Part shown: positions 51,620 to 61,425 of the stretch, piece after piece
How the letters are laid out: every line of letters begins with the position of its first letter
Numbering within the stretch: position 1 is the first letter of the stretch
Assembly: GCA_965216905.1 (NCBI GenBank)
Contig: OZ244213.1
Coordinates: 2,294,001-2,358,000, forward strand
Reading direction: 5' to 3'
Length of the DNA stretch: 64,000 nucleotides
Origin: G965216905 sp965216905
Lineage (GTDB): Bacteria > Actinomycetota > Acidimicrobiia > Spongiisociales > ZC4RG35
The notes under the pieces: generated by a model
Databases searched by the model: none
What the model was told of the DNA's origin: nothing
Seen by the model: only the letters and a program-made list of their open reading frames with translations
Translations under genes and position numbers: made by a program

Positions 51620-54159
51620 GATCCGAACCCCTCACCGATGGATGCCGCCGCCTTCCCGAGTCTCGATCGGTACTCCTCCACGTGAGCGCCCACCGCAACC
51701 AGCTGTTCGTGAGCGGTCTCCACCGCCGCCTCCAGGCCTTCCAGGCCGAGGTGATCGCTGCGGATCAGCCACCGGGCCGCCTCCACCGACCGAGCGAAGT
51801 CAGCCAGCTTCGGGCGGTACTCGATAGCGACGAATGGGCGACCGCATGCAGCTGCGAGCACTGCCGCGTGCAGGCGCTCGGCCACGACCACGTCGGCCGA
51901 GGCCAGCAGTTGCAGCGCCCGATCGATGTCGAGGTAGCCGAAGTGGTGGGGGAGATCCGGGTACCCGGCCCGCCGCATGATCTCCACGCACGGCCGGTCG
52001 TCGTCCGGGTGGCACGACAGCAAGGTGACGGAGCGCCCCCGTTCCACCCACTGTGACACGGCCTCGGCCAGCGTGGCATACACCTGCTCGTCGGCTCCTC
52101 CCCACAGCTCGCCTCGGGTCCAGGCAGGAGCCACGACCACGTGACCATCCACGGGGTCGACCTTGGGGGCCTCCAGTGCCAGCGCCGGGTCTCCAACCTG
52201 TTCGACCACGCCCCGGTACCCCCACTCCCGGAGCGTCTCGACCGATGCGGGACCTCTGACGCCCACGTACAGGCAGCTCGAGAGGTAGTCGAGCCACTCG
52301 TCGGTGTCCTCGGTGATTCCCCAGAACTCCGGGCTGGCGACGCCCGTGCCGAACACGAAGCGCTCCACCCGGGGAGAGTCCCTTTCTCTCAGCCATCGCA
52401 GGTACGTCGACCGATTGATCAGGGTGCCGCCTCCCAACACCAGACCATCGATGGCGTCACCCGACGTGGAGATCTCCGCCCACGGCATCAACCGACGGCA
52501 GGCGCGCAGCATCGCTTCGTCGCCCAGGTTGTCGCGACCCGTCCAGCCGACATAGCGCAACTCAACCGGTCCGGGGCGAGTCGCGGGACTTCGAATGGGC
52601 CGGGGTCGTGGAGGGGGTCGGCGCCTGACGAGGGCGAGGCTCTGCTTGGCGGCGGCCACCGGACGGCGTTTTCGGAGCAACGCTCGCACGCTGTCGCGAT
52701 CCTGGTTGCCGACCCGGAAGCGATGAGGCCGTTCCGTCGGGGTGGGCGCCGGTATCCACGCCAGTGGCTGCGGGAGGTGATCGGCGATGTCCCAACCGCG
52801 CATCGTTGCCCAGCCGGCGGCACTGTCGGTGACTGCGAGCACACGATTCCAATCGCGTCGACGTCCGACCGAGACCAGTGGCGACGCGAGCCGCCAGGCG
52901 TCATCGATCAGGCGCGGGTCGTCGGATCGGAGATGGTCCTGCCATTCCTCCTCCCGGCCCTCCCCGCCGAAGACCCGATACCCGACCGTCAGTGTCGAGA
53001 TACGGGGACGGTCGTCCATGCGCTTGGCGACCCGTGCCGCCATCCGACGATCTGGGGCGACACCGCCGTGGAGACTGATGATCAGCTCGCCGCGGGCGCT
53101 GCGAATCCCATCTGCCAACGGGTCTCCTCCCGCGGTGGGGGCGAAGCGCACCCGGGGGTCGCCGGAGACCGACCCGGTGAATGGCTCAAATCGGTCCGGA
53201 TCGCCGACCAGGACCAGCTCCACGTCTCGCAGGGTCGAGGAGAGCACTTCGTCGGCCAGCGTCTGCAGGTCATCCGGAACCGGCCACGCCACGAACGACA
53301 CCTTCGGCACCTGGTGGATGACGACCCCGCCCCGGCGGCGATAGAAGCGATGGGGGATCTTGGAGACGATGAGACCGTCGTTCTCGGTGCGGTCGGCCCG
53401 CCTCCATCCCTCCGGGCCGTCCAGGTCGACCTGGTGGAAGACGATCGCATCGTCGGCGGGTACGAAGAAGCCGCCGGCCTCCGAGAGTCTCCAACCCAGC
53501 TCGGTGTCCTCGCCACCCCACCGGGTGAAGTCCTCGCTGAAGCCACCCGCCTGCAGGAACAACCCGCGGCGTACCGAGACATTGGAGGACACGAAGGCGC
53601 GATACGCCTCGGTGCCCGACGTCAGCCGGGTGGTGCGGCGGCCGAGCACGGTCCGGAAGTCGCGGCTCCCGTCGTCGACGACGTGGTCTTCGAGGTTGGC
53701 GGATCGGCCGGCGATGTCCTCCGGGTCGATGTCGGCGGCGGTGACGTGCCTTCGGCTGCCGATCACGGCGACGTTCTCGAATCGATGATGTCGCAGGTGT
53801 CGTGCTGCCAGATCGGGGGCCGGGACGCAGTCCGCATCGACGAAGATCACGACATCGGTGTCGGCGGCGGCAGTGCCGAGGTTGCGGGCCCGACCCGCTC
53901 CATAGCCATCGTGGTGCTGGCGAAGCAAGCGTAGATCGAGGCGACCACCGAAAGCGCGGAGGGCAGCGGCGACGTCTTCGTCGCTGCCGTCGTCGACGAC
54001 CACCGCGGTCACCGGCACGGTCTGGGCGACCAGCCCGGCGATCGTACGGCGGAGCAGGCCCACCCGGTTGAAGACCGGTATCACCACCGTCGCCGTGTCC
54101 GGTGGAGGATCTCCGCCCTCGGCGCGATAGTCGTTCTGGGGAGCGACGAGCCAGGTCAC
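51616..54159 (-). CDS. Fusion of a GT2 glycosyltransferase and a polysaccharide pyruvyltransferase
   Basis: An 847-residue fusion. The N-terminal GT2 domain (about 20-275) has VVIPVFNRVGLLR, the metal motif VIFVDADCVP and the acceptor-site GGEDTELGWRL. A middle region (about 290-520) is unassigned. The C-terminal domain (about 545-830) matches CsaB-type pyruvyltransferases: GWTGRDNLGDEAML, GLVLGGGTLINRS, VGVRGPASVETL and RLHAAVLAAACGRPFVAIEY. CsaB adds ketal-linked pyruvate to the wall polymer recognised by SLH triads. One base separates its GTG from the upstream stop. Confidence 0.9.
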   Translation of the reverse strand: MTWLVAPQNDYRAEGGDPPPDTATVVIPVFNRVGLLRRTIAGLVAQTVPVTAVVVDDGSDEDVAAALRAFGGRLDLRLLRQHHDGYGAGRARNLGTAAADTDVVIFVDADCVPAPDLAARHLRHHRFENVAVIGSRRHVTAADIDPEDIAGRSANLEDHVVDDGSRDFRTVLGRRTTRLTSGTEAYRAFVSSNVSVRRGLFLQAGGFSEDFTRWGGEDTELGWRLSEAGGFFVPADDAIVFHQVDLDGPEGWRRADRTENDGLIVSKIPHRFYRRRGGVVIHQVPKVSFVAWPVPDDLQTLADEVLSSTLRDVELVLVGDPDRFEPFTGSVSGDPRVRFAPTAGGDPLADGIRSARGELIISLHGGVAPDRRMAARVAKRMDDRPRISTLTVGYRVFGGEGREEEWQDHLRSDDPRLIDDAWRLASPLVSVGRRRDWNRVLAVTDSAAGWATMRGWDIADHLPQPLAWIPAPTPTERPHRFRVGNQDRDSVRALLRKRRPVAAAKQSLALVRRRPPPRPRPIRSPATRPGPVELRYVGWTGRDNLGDEAMLRACRRLMPWAEISTSGDAIDGLVLGGGTLINRSTYLRWLRERDSPRVERFVFGTGVASPEFWGITEDTDEWLDYLSSCLYVGVRGPASVETLREWGYRGVVEQVGDPALALEAPKVDPVDGHVVVAPAWTRGELWGGADEQVYATLAEAVSQWVERGRSVTLLSCHPDDDRPCVEIMRRAGYPDLPHHFGYLDIDRALQLLASADVVVAERLHAAVLAAACGRPFVAIEYRPKLADFARSVEAARWLIRSDHLGLEGLEAAVETAHEQLVAVGAHVEEYRSRLGKAAASIGEGFGS

Positions 54160-54160
54160 G

Positions 54161-55915
54161 TCAGCGGTCGATGATCTCGTGAGGCAAGACTCGGTAGGAC
54201 TCGGCGAGCAGGTCCACCTTCACGACCTCGCCAAACCGTTCCACCACCGCCTGCGGATGTTCCCGTTCGAGGAACCGCTCGAGGCCCTCGGCCCGACCGT
54301 CGACGTAGATGTAACGCCGGGCGGCCCTCAGGATGTGCTGGACGTCGGAGACGTCGTCACGCCGGACCGCCACCGATTCCATCTTTCCGGGCGCAAGCCG
54401 GTCGCGGTGAAGCTGCGATGCGTCCCACACTTCGCGACTGGGGAGATCGTCGGCGAGATCGGGTGCGTCGATGTGGGCGATGCGCTGAACCTCCGGATCC
54501 GCATGGACCACGCTCGCCAAGGCCGAGCGCTCCCGCTCCGGTCCCCAGTCGTGCTTGGGCGAGGTCTCGAGCACCGTCATCAGGTCGTCGACCCGATGGT
54601 CGTACGTGTGCAGTCCCAGCGCATGGTCGGTGGCCGCATCGGCCATCCGCTGCAGGGCCGCCAGATCGGACAGCAGCCGTTTGCAGTCGCCGGCGACATC
54701 GGAGCCCAGGCGCGCATAGTGAACATCGGGCGTCAGGATCAGGTCGGTGCCGGGGAGGTCGTCGGTGACCAGCACGGCCCCGGCGCCCACCGTCTCCAAC
54801 ACGCGCATGGTGATCGGATAGTGGCGAATGCCACCTTCGTTCACGACCAACCGAGCATCCGCATAGAGCTCGGCCATCTCCGCCGCCGAGACCCTTTCCC
54901 GGAAGCCGAGGCGGTCCTCGGGAAAGACGTCCTCGATGGCCGCAACGATCTCCTGGCGGCGCTGATAGGGCCCGCCCCCCCACAGCTTGGCTCCGACCAT
55001 GGCCACATCGATGCCGCGGTCGGCCAGACGCTTTCCGGGAGACAGCAATTCGGTGGCTACGCCGAAGGGAAAGCGATGCACCGGCACCGGGAACCAATGT
55101 GCGAGGTGCCACGAATGGGCGAGCATGACCGCGTCGGCCTGATACCGGCGGGCCAGCCGAATGTTGGCGAAGAGGTGGTGCTCGCCGTGGTGCGCCCAGA
55201 ATGCGACCGGGACCCGGGATTCTCCGGTGACTCGCATGGCCGGATACGGACCTTCGACGAAGACCACCCCGGTCGTGCCGGGCGGGAGGTGGTCGAAATC
55301 GATGCCGTCGGTCTGGAGGTCCACCTCGATTCCGGCCCTCGTGAGCGCGGCTTCCAGGTACTTGCCAGGGTTCGAGTCGGTCTTGCGGTAGACGAGGCTC
55401 AGTCGTTTCCCGGCATGCCTTTCCGGTTGGGGATACCACGGCGGACGAGTGTCGGCCGGGGTGATGAAGTCGCTCCCCCCGGCCGGAGACCGGCTCAACT
55501 CGGGATGCTGTGGTGCGAGGTCGATGAGGTCGCGTGCGCCGGCGTGGTCGTGGGCCGGCCAGCGGCTGACCGTTCCATCGGTGGCATCGGCCGCTGCCCG
55601 AGCAGCGCTCAGCGCAGCCCCGGAGACGATCTGGAAGTTCTCCGCTCCGGTGTCGATGGCCGCCGATGTCAGTCCCTGCTGAAGAACCGCGCGTCGCACG
55701 CCGGCTGGTTGTGCTCGGCGCAGCAGCGACCCGAGCTTGCCGCGGCCCGGTGGACGTCTCGACGGGACGAAGACGACGCGGGCGCCTTCGACGGGTTGGG
55801 GGTTGCCGGCTGCGACCACACTGACGTCGTGCCCGGCCGCGACGAGGGTGTTGTGGATGGATCGCGCTCGGGCATCCGACACGTAGTCATTGGTGCAGAG
55901 AAGGCAGATGCGCAC
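54161..55915 (-). CDS. CgeB-like GT-B glycosyltransferase
   Basis: A 584-residue protein. N-terminal Rossmann region (MRICLLCTNDYVSDARARSI), a middle with AFWAHHGEHHLFANIRLARR, and a C-terminal NEGGIRHYPITMRVLETVG segment like the CgeB/glyco_trans_1_2 family. A C-terminal extension of about 120 residues is unassigned. GTG start with TACCAT six bases upstream makes it the first gene of a three-gene glycosyltransferase operon. Confidence 0.8.
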   Translation of the reverse strand: MRICLLCTNDYVSDARARSIHNTLVAAGHDVSVVAAGNPQPVEGARVVFVPSRRPPGRGKLGSLLRRAQPAGVRRAVLQQGLTSAAIDTGAENFQIVSGAALSAARAAADATDGTVSRWPAHDHAGARDLIDLAPQHPELSRSPAGGSDFITPADTRPPWYPQPERHAGKRLSLVYRKTDSNPGKYLEAALTRAGIEVDLQTDGIDFDHLPPGTTGVVFVEGPYPAMRVTGESRVPVAFWAHHGEHHLFANIRLARRYQADAVMLAHSWHLAHWFPVPVHRFPFGVATELLSPGKRLADRGIDVAMVGAKLWGGGPYQRRQEIVAAIEDVFPEDRLGFRERVSAAEMAELYADARLVVNEGGIRHYPITMRVLETVGAGAVLVTDDLPGTDLILTPDVHYARLGSDVAGDCKRLLSDLAALQRMADAATDHALGLHTYDHRVDDLMTVLETSPKHDWGPERERSALASVVHADPEVQRIAHIDAPDLADDLPSREVWDASQLHRDRLAPGKMESVAVRRDDVSDVQHILRAARRYIYVDGRAEGLERFLEREHPQAVVERFGEVVKVDLLAESYRVLPHEIIDR

Positions 55916-55921
55916 GCCGCG

Positions 55922-55927
55922 ATGGTA
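55922..55927 (-). promoter_or_regulatory. -10 element for the glycosyltransferase operon
   Basis: TACCAT (minus strand) ends six bases before GTG 55915. Confidence 0.5.
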
Positions 55928-55975
55928 GATACTCCGGCATGAAGGCCGAGCCGTCGAGCCGCGACCGGCGCTTCC

Positions 55976-57382
55976 TCAACTCTCGGCGAGTGCCCGGTGA
56001 AGAAAGGCTGCCATCTCGGCCCGTGTCACCGGATCGTCCGGGCAGAACCGATCGTTGTCGGGGGGATTGCAACCCTTGGTCACGCCGGCGGCCGCCAGCC
56101 GCTCGATGTCGGCCTCGAACACCGATTCGTCGTCGTCGACGAACGTGCCCGACCGGTCCGAGTACCCGAACGCCCGGACCAGGAATGCCGCCATCTGCCC
56201 GCGGGTCACCGGATCGTCCGGGCAGAATCGGTCATTGGCCGGAGGGTTACAGCCGCGGGTGATGCCGGCGGCCGCCAGCCGCCGGATGTCATCTGCGAAT
56301 TCGGTCTTCTGTAGATCGGTGAACCCGGGGTCGTCGCCCGGGTCGAGCGTCAACGCTCGTGAGAGGAATGCTGCCATCTGTCCTCGGGTGACGGGATCGT
56401 CGGGGCAGAAGCGGAACTCGCCACATCCCTTGGTGATCCCGGTCTCCGCCAGCCATTCGATGTCGGCTTCGAATACCGAACCGTCATCATCGGCAAACGT
56501 CCCATCGAACACGGGGATGTCGGAGCAACCGATTCGCTCCGGTCCGAATGCCAGCGAGTCGAAGTGGACCTCGTTGGCGACCGGCGTGGCGTCTCCCCCG
56601 TAGTAGACGTCGAACCAGAAGCTCTTGATGTGCATCCAGCTCTCGGTCGATCGCCGGAATCGGAGGTCGTCGCGAGAGAAGGCCGGTTGACCGTCCACCC
56701 AACCTTCGAGCACTCCATCGCTCTGCCCGGGATCGTTCATACGAATCCGACCCTCTACGCAGTGCCACGGGCCGTGCGGCAGGAGCGCCACCTCCGGATC
56801 CCAGGTCAGGATGTCACCCCGGTCGGCGGGCCCGTCGAGGTGGTAGGCGTAGAAGCCGATGAGCGTGGCGTCACTCGGTCCATTGGGATCGGGGTCGGCG
56901 AGGCCGGCATAGTTGCGCGAGAACAGCATGCGGGCGGAGAAGCATGGCTCCGATGACGTGGAAGCCCGCCCACCGAGGCAGCGGTAGTTGTAGAGGCCAC
57001 CCACGCCGGGGAGCTTTCCCCGGTCTCGTGGTGTGATGTAGAAGCCGGTCGGGAATCGAAGCCAATACCTCCAGTAGAGCTCATCGGGCTCGGCGACCCC
57101 GTGGTCGGCGAAGTTCCAGTGGCCGGAGGCACCCCAGTGTCCTTCGGCAGGAATGACCGCTTTGAGACCGGCGCCGACATGCCCGTCGGCGAGCGGTTGT
57201 GGGTGGACGATGATGTCGGAGAAGACATCGACGCCGTCCTCGAAATCCGTCTCGAAGATCGTCTCCACCGCGAATGCGGGTGTGGGGATGGCGACCGCCA
57301 TGGCGGCGATCGCGGCCACCAGCATGTGTCGGAGCGTGGGTGTGCGAGTGATGGAGGGACCCCCTTTTCGTCGAGCTCCCAT
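55976..57382 (-). CDS. Secreted PL14-like polysaccharide lyase with three cysteine-type S-layer-like repeats
   Basis: A 468-residue exported protein. Signal peptide ends near AFAVE (about 39). Residues about 40-285 look like a jelly-roll polysaccharide lyase of the PL14 type (ELYWRYWLRFPTGF, KLPGVGGLYN, HCVEGRIRMND, HIKSFWFDVYYGG), enzymes that cleave uronate polymers. Three repeats fill 292-468, with GC and FCP cysteines in each. ATG 57382 has GAGGT five bases upstream. Divergent from the GSDH gene across a 127-base gap in which I see no clear operator. Confidence 0.85.
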   Translation of the reverse strand: MGARRKGGPSITRTPTLRHMLVAAIAAMAVAIPTPAFAVETIFETDFEDGVDVFSDIIVHPQPLADGHVGAGLKAVIPAEGHWGASGHWNFADHGVAEPDELYWRYWLRFPTGFYITPRDRGKLPGVGGLYNYRCLGGRASTSSEPCFSARMLFSRNYAGLADPDPNGPSDATLIGFYAYHLDGPADRGDILTWDPEVALLPHGPWHCVEGRIRMNDPGQSDGVLEGWVDGQPAFSRDDLRFRRSTESWMHIKSFWFDVYYGGDATPVANEVHFDSLAFGPERIGCSDIPVFDGTFADDDGSVFEADIEWLAETGITKGCGEFRFCPDDPVTRGQMAAFLSRALTLDPGDDPGFTDLQKTEFADDIRRLAAAGITRGCNPPANDRFCPDDPVTRGQMAAFLVRAFGYSDRSGTFVDDDESVFEADIERLAAAGVTKGCNPPDNDRFCPDDPVTRAEMAAFLHRALAES

Positions 57383-57509
57383 GAAACCTCAACCTGGCGT
57401 TCGGTCAAGATGCGGCGGTGCGAGTCGGCACCGAGGGGATGTGTCGATAGCCTGCCCTTCTGCCAGGGTCACCACCCCAGCTTGTACCGCGCCACGAGAG
57501 GAGTCCGAC

Positions 57510-59297
57510 GTGCCCGACCGGAAACCAGAGCCGCGGCAGCGCAAGACGCCAGAGCTGCGGCTGCGAAAGAGGATGGGCGCGGCGTTGATGCTGTCGCTCG
57601 TGTGGGCGCTCGTGTGGGCGCTCATACCGACGCAGGCGAGCGCTCAGGAAGAGCAAATCCCCGGCGGGAGCTTCCAGGACGACAACACGTCGGTGCACGA
57701 AGCCGACATCGAGGCGCTGGCAGCCGCGGGCATCACCAAGGGATGCAACCCACCTGCCAACGATTGGTTTTGCCCGCAACGCTCGATTTCGCGAGGAGAG
57801 ATGGCCGCATTCCTGGCGCGGACGCTGGAACTCGCCCCCGCCGATCACGATGTCTTTCGGGACGACGATGGCTCGCTGTTCGAGGACGATATCGAGCGGC
57901 TGGCGGCCGCCGGCGTGACCAAGGGTTGCAACCCCCCCGACAACGATCGGTTCTGCCCGGACGATCCGGTGACACGCGGTCAGATGGCTGCGTTCCTGGT
58001 CCGGGCGTACGACTATCCGGCTGCGCCGCCTGGCCGGTTCGTGGACACGGCCGGGTCGGTCTTCCAATCAGATATCGAGCGGTTGGCGTCGGCCGGCGTG
58101 ACCAAGGGCTGCAATCCCCCCGACAACGATCGGTTCTGCCCCGACCAACCGGTGACACGCGCCCAGATGGCGTCGTTCCTCGTTCGCGCCGAGGGACTCA
58201 CGCCGATCACCGTCCCCGATGGCGTCTCCATCGGGTTCGAGCCGTTCGTATCCGGCCTCGGGGCGCCCATCCACCTCACCGCCCCGGAAGGCGACGACCG
58301 GGTGTTCGTCGTCGAGAGACCTGGTCGAATCCGGGTGGTGACCGGTGGGGTCTTGGCTCCGACGCCGTTCCTCGACATCCAGGGCCGGGTGGACGATTCC
58401 GGCGGCGAGATGGGGTTGCTGTCGTTGGCCTTTCATCCCGATTTCGCAACCAACGGCCGCTTCTTCGTGGCCTACAGCGGCCCGTTGCAGGCGGGCGGCG
58501 CGGGTCACCACACCGAATACGTGAGTGAGTTCCAGGTCTCATCCGATCCTGACGTGGCTTCGACGAGTGAGCGCATCGTGTTGGCCGTCGACCAGCCCGC
58601 CGCCAATCACAACGGCGGACACCTGCTGTTCGGTCCGGATGGCCTTCTCTACGTCGCACTGGGAGATGGGGGTGGGGGCGGAGACCGTTTCGGAAACGGA
58701 CAGGACGCAGCCACCTTGCTCGGGTCGATCCTCCGCTTGGACGTCGATGGTGCGGAGCCGTATGCGATCCCGCCGGACAACCCGTTCGTGGGTCTGCCGG
58801 GAGCGGACGAGGTGTGGGCCATCGGTCTCCGCAACCCGTGGCGCATCTGGTTCGATCGGGGGCTGCTGTATGTCGCAGACGTCGGTCAGGACCGCCGGGA
58901 AGAGGTGTCGGTGGTTCCCGCCGAGCAAGGCGGGTCGAACTTCGGGTGGAACGTGCAGGAAGGCAGCGCCTGTTTTGCGCCGTCGTCGGGGTGCGATCCA
59001 TCCGGGAAGGTGCAGCCGCTCATCGAGCTGTCGCACGATTCGGGTGCGTGTTCGATCACCGGCGGTGTGGTACCGCAGAGCACATCGATCCCGCAGATGC
59101 GTGGCAGGTATCTATTCGCCGACCTGTGTCTCGGTCAGATCGAGATGATCTTGACCGACGGGGCTGAAGTCGTGGAGCGATCAACGGTGCCGGTGGGGAC
59201 CCACCGGGGGATCTGGTCGTTCGGAACGGACGCTGCCGGGAATGCCTACGCCGTGCTCGGCGGGTCGGGAAGCGTGTGGAAGTTCGTTCCCATTTGA
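57510..59297 (+). CDS. Exported PQQ-type sugar dehydrogenase (GSDH/HHIP-like) with three S-layer-like repeats
   Basis: A 595-residue protein. Signal/anchor (ALMLSLVWALVWALIP), three cysteine-type repeats (about 55-230), then a six-bladed propeller of the GSDH family: HNGGHLLFGPDGLLYVALGD, DEVWAIGLRNPWRIWFD and SNFGWNVQEG. The RNPWR motif region holds the PQQ-contacting Arg in this family. Oxidation of an extracellular sugar or lactone is inferred. GTG start with AGGAG six bases upstream. Confidence 0.88.
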   Translation: MPDRKPEPRQRKTPELRLRKRMGAALMLSLVWALVWALIPTQASAQEEQIPGGSFQDDNTSVHEADIEALAAAGITKGCNPPANDWFCPQRSISRGEMAAFLARTLELAPADHDVFRDDDGSLFEDDIERLAAAGVTKGCNPPDNDRFCPDDPVTRGQMAAFLVRAYDYPAAPPGRFVDTAGSVFQSDIERLASAGVTKGCNPPDNDRFCPDQPVTRAQMASFLVRAEGLTPITVPDGVSIGFEPFVSGLGAPIHLTAPEGDDRVFVVERPGRIRVVTGGVLAPTPFLDIQGRVDDSGGEMGLLSLAFHPDFATNGRFFVAYSGPLQAGGAGHHTEYVSEFQVSSDPDVASTSERIVLAVDQPAANHNGGHLLFGPDGLLYVALGDGGGGGDRFGNGQDAATLLGSILRLDVDGAEPYAIPPDNPFVGLPGADEVWAIGLRNPWRIWFDRGLLYVADVGQDRREEVSVVPAEQGGSNFGWNVQEGSACFAPSSGCDPSGKVQPLIELSHDSGACSITGGVVPQSTSIPQMRGRYLFADLCLGQIEMILTDGAEVVERSTVPVGTHRGIWSFGTDAAGNAYAVLGGSGSVWKFVPI

Positions 59298-61330
59298 GAC
59301 GGCGGCACCGGTTGGCGGCGGCCGGAGTGGCGAGCTTCGCGCTCCTGGTGACGCTCGTGCCGGCCGGTGCGGCCGTTGGCTCCTCGGATACCAGTGTTCG
59401 TTGGACGTCGTTCTCCGAGTCGTCCAGTTGTGGCGCTCCGTACACCGGCACCCCGATCATGTCTCGCTCCGGGGCGCTGTCCGCCTCCGAGCCGCTGCTC
59501 GGACCGTTCGGAACCTACTTCGGACGGACCCTCGCCGAGGTCCGGTCCGAGCTCGTCTGGTGGACCGTCCCCGGCAGCGGGGGCATGCGTGTCCAAGTCA
59601 ACCGGGTGGCGCTGCCCGCCTTCCAAACGGTGTCGAAGAACCTCGCGAAGCACGCCGTGGCCGGACGGCACTACCGGATCGAATCGGCGTCCGCTCATAC
59701 CGGCCGCACGATCAACGGAAGCCGCCAACTCAGTCGCCACGCCCTCGGCCTGTCGATCGACCTCAACCCGGCATCCAACCCCTACCGTGAGGACCCCGAG
59801 CAGTTGATCACCGACATGCCCGGTTGGTTCGTCGACGCATGGCGGTCCGCGGGCTTTTGCTGGGGCGGCGATTGGCGCTACTCGAAGGACCCGATGCACT
59901 TCTCGTGGATCGGACCCGCACCCGGTTCCGGCACCGGCCTGGAGATTCGTCCGCCCGCCGGTCGGCAACGCCCATTTGCCGTTGCCACGTCATTCCCGAC
60001 CGAGTTCGGCGACGAGGCCGCGCAAGGCACCATGCTGCTCGCCGACGCCGCGGGGTTCGGAGCGGTGGACGTCGTCCGGGTCCGGCCGATCTCCGACGGC
60101 ATGGTCTTCGACGTCTCCGGCGCTCGTGCGGGCTTTGGCCGTTGTTCGATGTTCCGGTGGTTCGTTCCTGCCGATTTGAAATCGGACGATCTGGTCACGC
60201 TCGGAGACATCGACGGCGATTCACGGTCCGACGTCGTCGTGGTGCGGGGGACGACCGACGGCCTCGAGGTCATCACCGCACTCCGCTCCGCCGACTTCGA
60301 AGAACCTCGGACGATCTCCCTTTCGGCGTCGGCCACCCACGTGGCCGTGGCCGACTCCGATGGCGATCGTCGCGGCGACCTGTGGCTGTTCGATGATCGC
60401 TCGGTTTCGGTCTTCGCCGGTCCCGACTTCGATCGCCGGCTGGCGACAACCACACTTCCGCAGTCCGCTGACTACTGGACGGTGGCCGATCGGGACGGCG
60501 ACGCAACCGTCGAGATCTTTGCCATGCAGGTCGCAGGAGAAACCGTGAAGGTCGATGTTCTGGCATCAGACGCGGGTTCCCAGCTGGAAGCGGCGACCCT
60601 CCCGCTCGCCGACGTCGTCGCCTTTGGCGCGGCCGACGAGGATGGGGACGGCCGAGCCGACGTCGTCGCACTCGATGCGCTCGGCGCGCTGACGGTGGCC
60701 ACCGGGAACACGGGCACCGGACGACCGATCGACGGATGGTGGCGCGACCCGGGATTCGAGTGCGAAGACGCGCCGGTCCCGTTGCGGTGGATCGGGACCT
60801 TCTACGACGACGATGGTTCGGTGTTCGAATCCGACATCGAGTGGATCGCGGAGGCGGGCATCACCAGAGGGTGCAACCCACCGTTCGAGGATGCGTTCTG
60901 CCCGCTCGAACGGGTCACCCGCGGTCAGATGGCCGCCTTTCTGGTCCGGTCCTTCGATCTGGAAGCCGAGAGTCGAGACATCTTCGAGGACGACGACGAC
61001 TCGATCTTCGAAGCGGACATCCAGGCCCTGGCCGCCGCCGGTGTGACCAAGGGTTGCGGTACCGGCTCCTTCTGTCCGGACCGACCGGTGACCCGGGGTG
61101 AGATGGCGGCGTTTCTCGCCCGAGCCCTCGGTCTGACGACCGGGTCGACCACTGCCGCCGCCGACCGCTTCGTCGACGACGATGGTTCGGTGTTCGAGCG
61201 CGAGATCACCGCGCTGGCCGAGTCCGGGGTCACCAAGGGGTGCAACCCTCCCGTCAACGATCGGTTCTGCCCGAACGATCCGGTCAGCAGAGAACAAATG
61301 GCGGCGTTCCTCCATCGAGCCCTGCGATGA
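59276..61330 (+). CDS. Exported M15 peptidase with FG-GAP-like repeats and three S-layer-like repeats
   Basis: A 684-residue protein: signal peptide (1-32), an M15/VanY-type D,D-peptidase domain (about 50-215) with His155 and Asp162 (RHALGLSIDL) and His208 (DPMHFSW), FG-GAP/VCBS-like repeats with DIDGDSRSDVVVVR and DSDGDRRGDLWLF (about 225-495), then three cysteine-type repeats (about 505-684). GTG 59276 is used here; a TTG at 59294 that overlaps the upstream stop (TTGA) is an equally possible start. Role in wall peptide trimming is inferred. Confidence 0.88.
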   Translation: MEVRSHLRRRHRLAAAGVASFALLVTLVPAGAAVGSSDTSVRWTSFSESSSCGAPYTGTPIMSRSGALSASEPLLGPFGTYFGRTLAEVRSELVWWTVPGSGGMRVQVNRVALPAFQTVSKNLAKHAVAGRHYRIESASAHTGRTINGSRQLSRHALGLSIDLNPASNPYREDPEQLITDMPGWFVDAWRSAGFCWGGDWRYSKDPMHFSWIGPAPGSGTGLEIRPPAGRQRPFAVATSFPTEFGDEAAQGTMLLADAAGFGAVDVVRVRPISDGMVFDVSGARAGFGRCSMFRWFVPADLKSDDLVTLGDIDGDSRSDVVVVRGTTDGLEVITALRSADFEEPRTISLSASATHVAVADSDGDRRGDLWLFDDRSVSVFAGPDFDRRLATTTLPQSADYWTVADRDGDATVEIFAMQVAGETVKVDVLASDAGSQLEAATLPLADVVAFGAADEDGDGRADVVALDALGALTVATGNTGTGRPIDGWWRDPGFECEDAPVPLRWIGTFYDDDGSVFESDIEWIAEAGITRGCNPPFEDAFCPLERVTRGQMAAFLVRSFDLEAESRDIFEDDDDSIFEADIQALAAAGVTKGCGTGSFCPDRPVTRGEMAAFLARALGLTTGSTTAAADRFVDDDGSVFEREITALAESGVTKGCNPPVNDRFCPNDPVSREQMAAFLHRALR

Positions 61331-61425
61331 GCGCTCGAACGGCCTTTCGCCGACGCACCCGTCGAGGTGGCGAATCGAGCGGCGGGATTCAAGATTTCGA
61401 CGCCGATGCGCCGATGGGAAGGGAG

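Noticed and set aside
54179..55942. 587-codon plus-strand frame opposite the CgeB-like gene
   Set aside because: Shadow frame with biased composition; the minus strand has the glycosyltransferase signature and a promoter.
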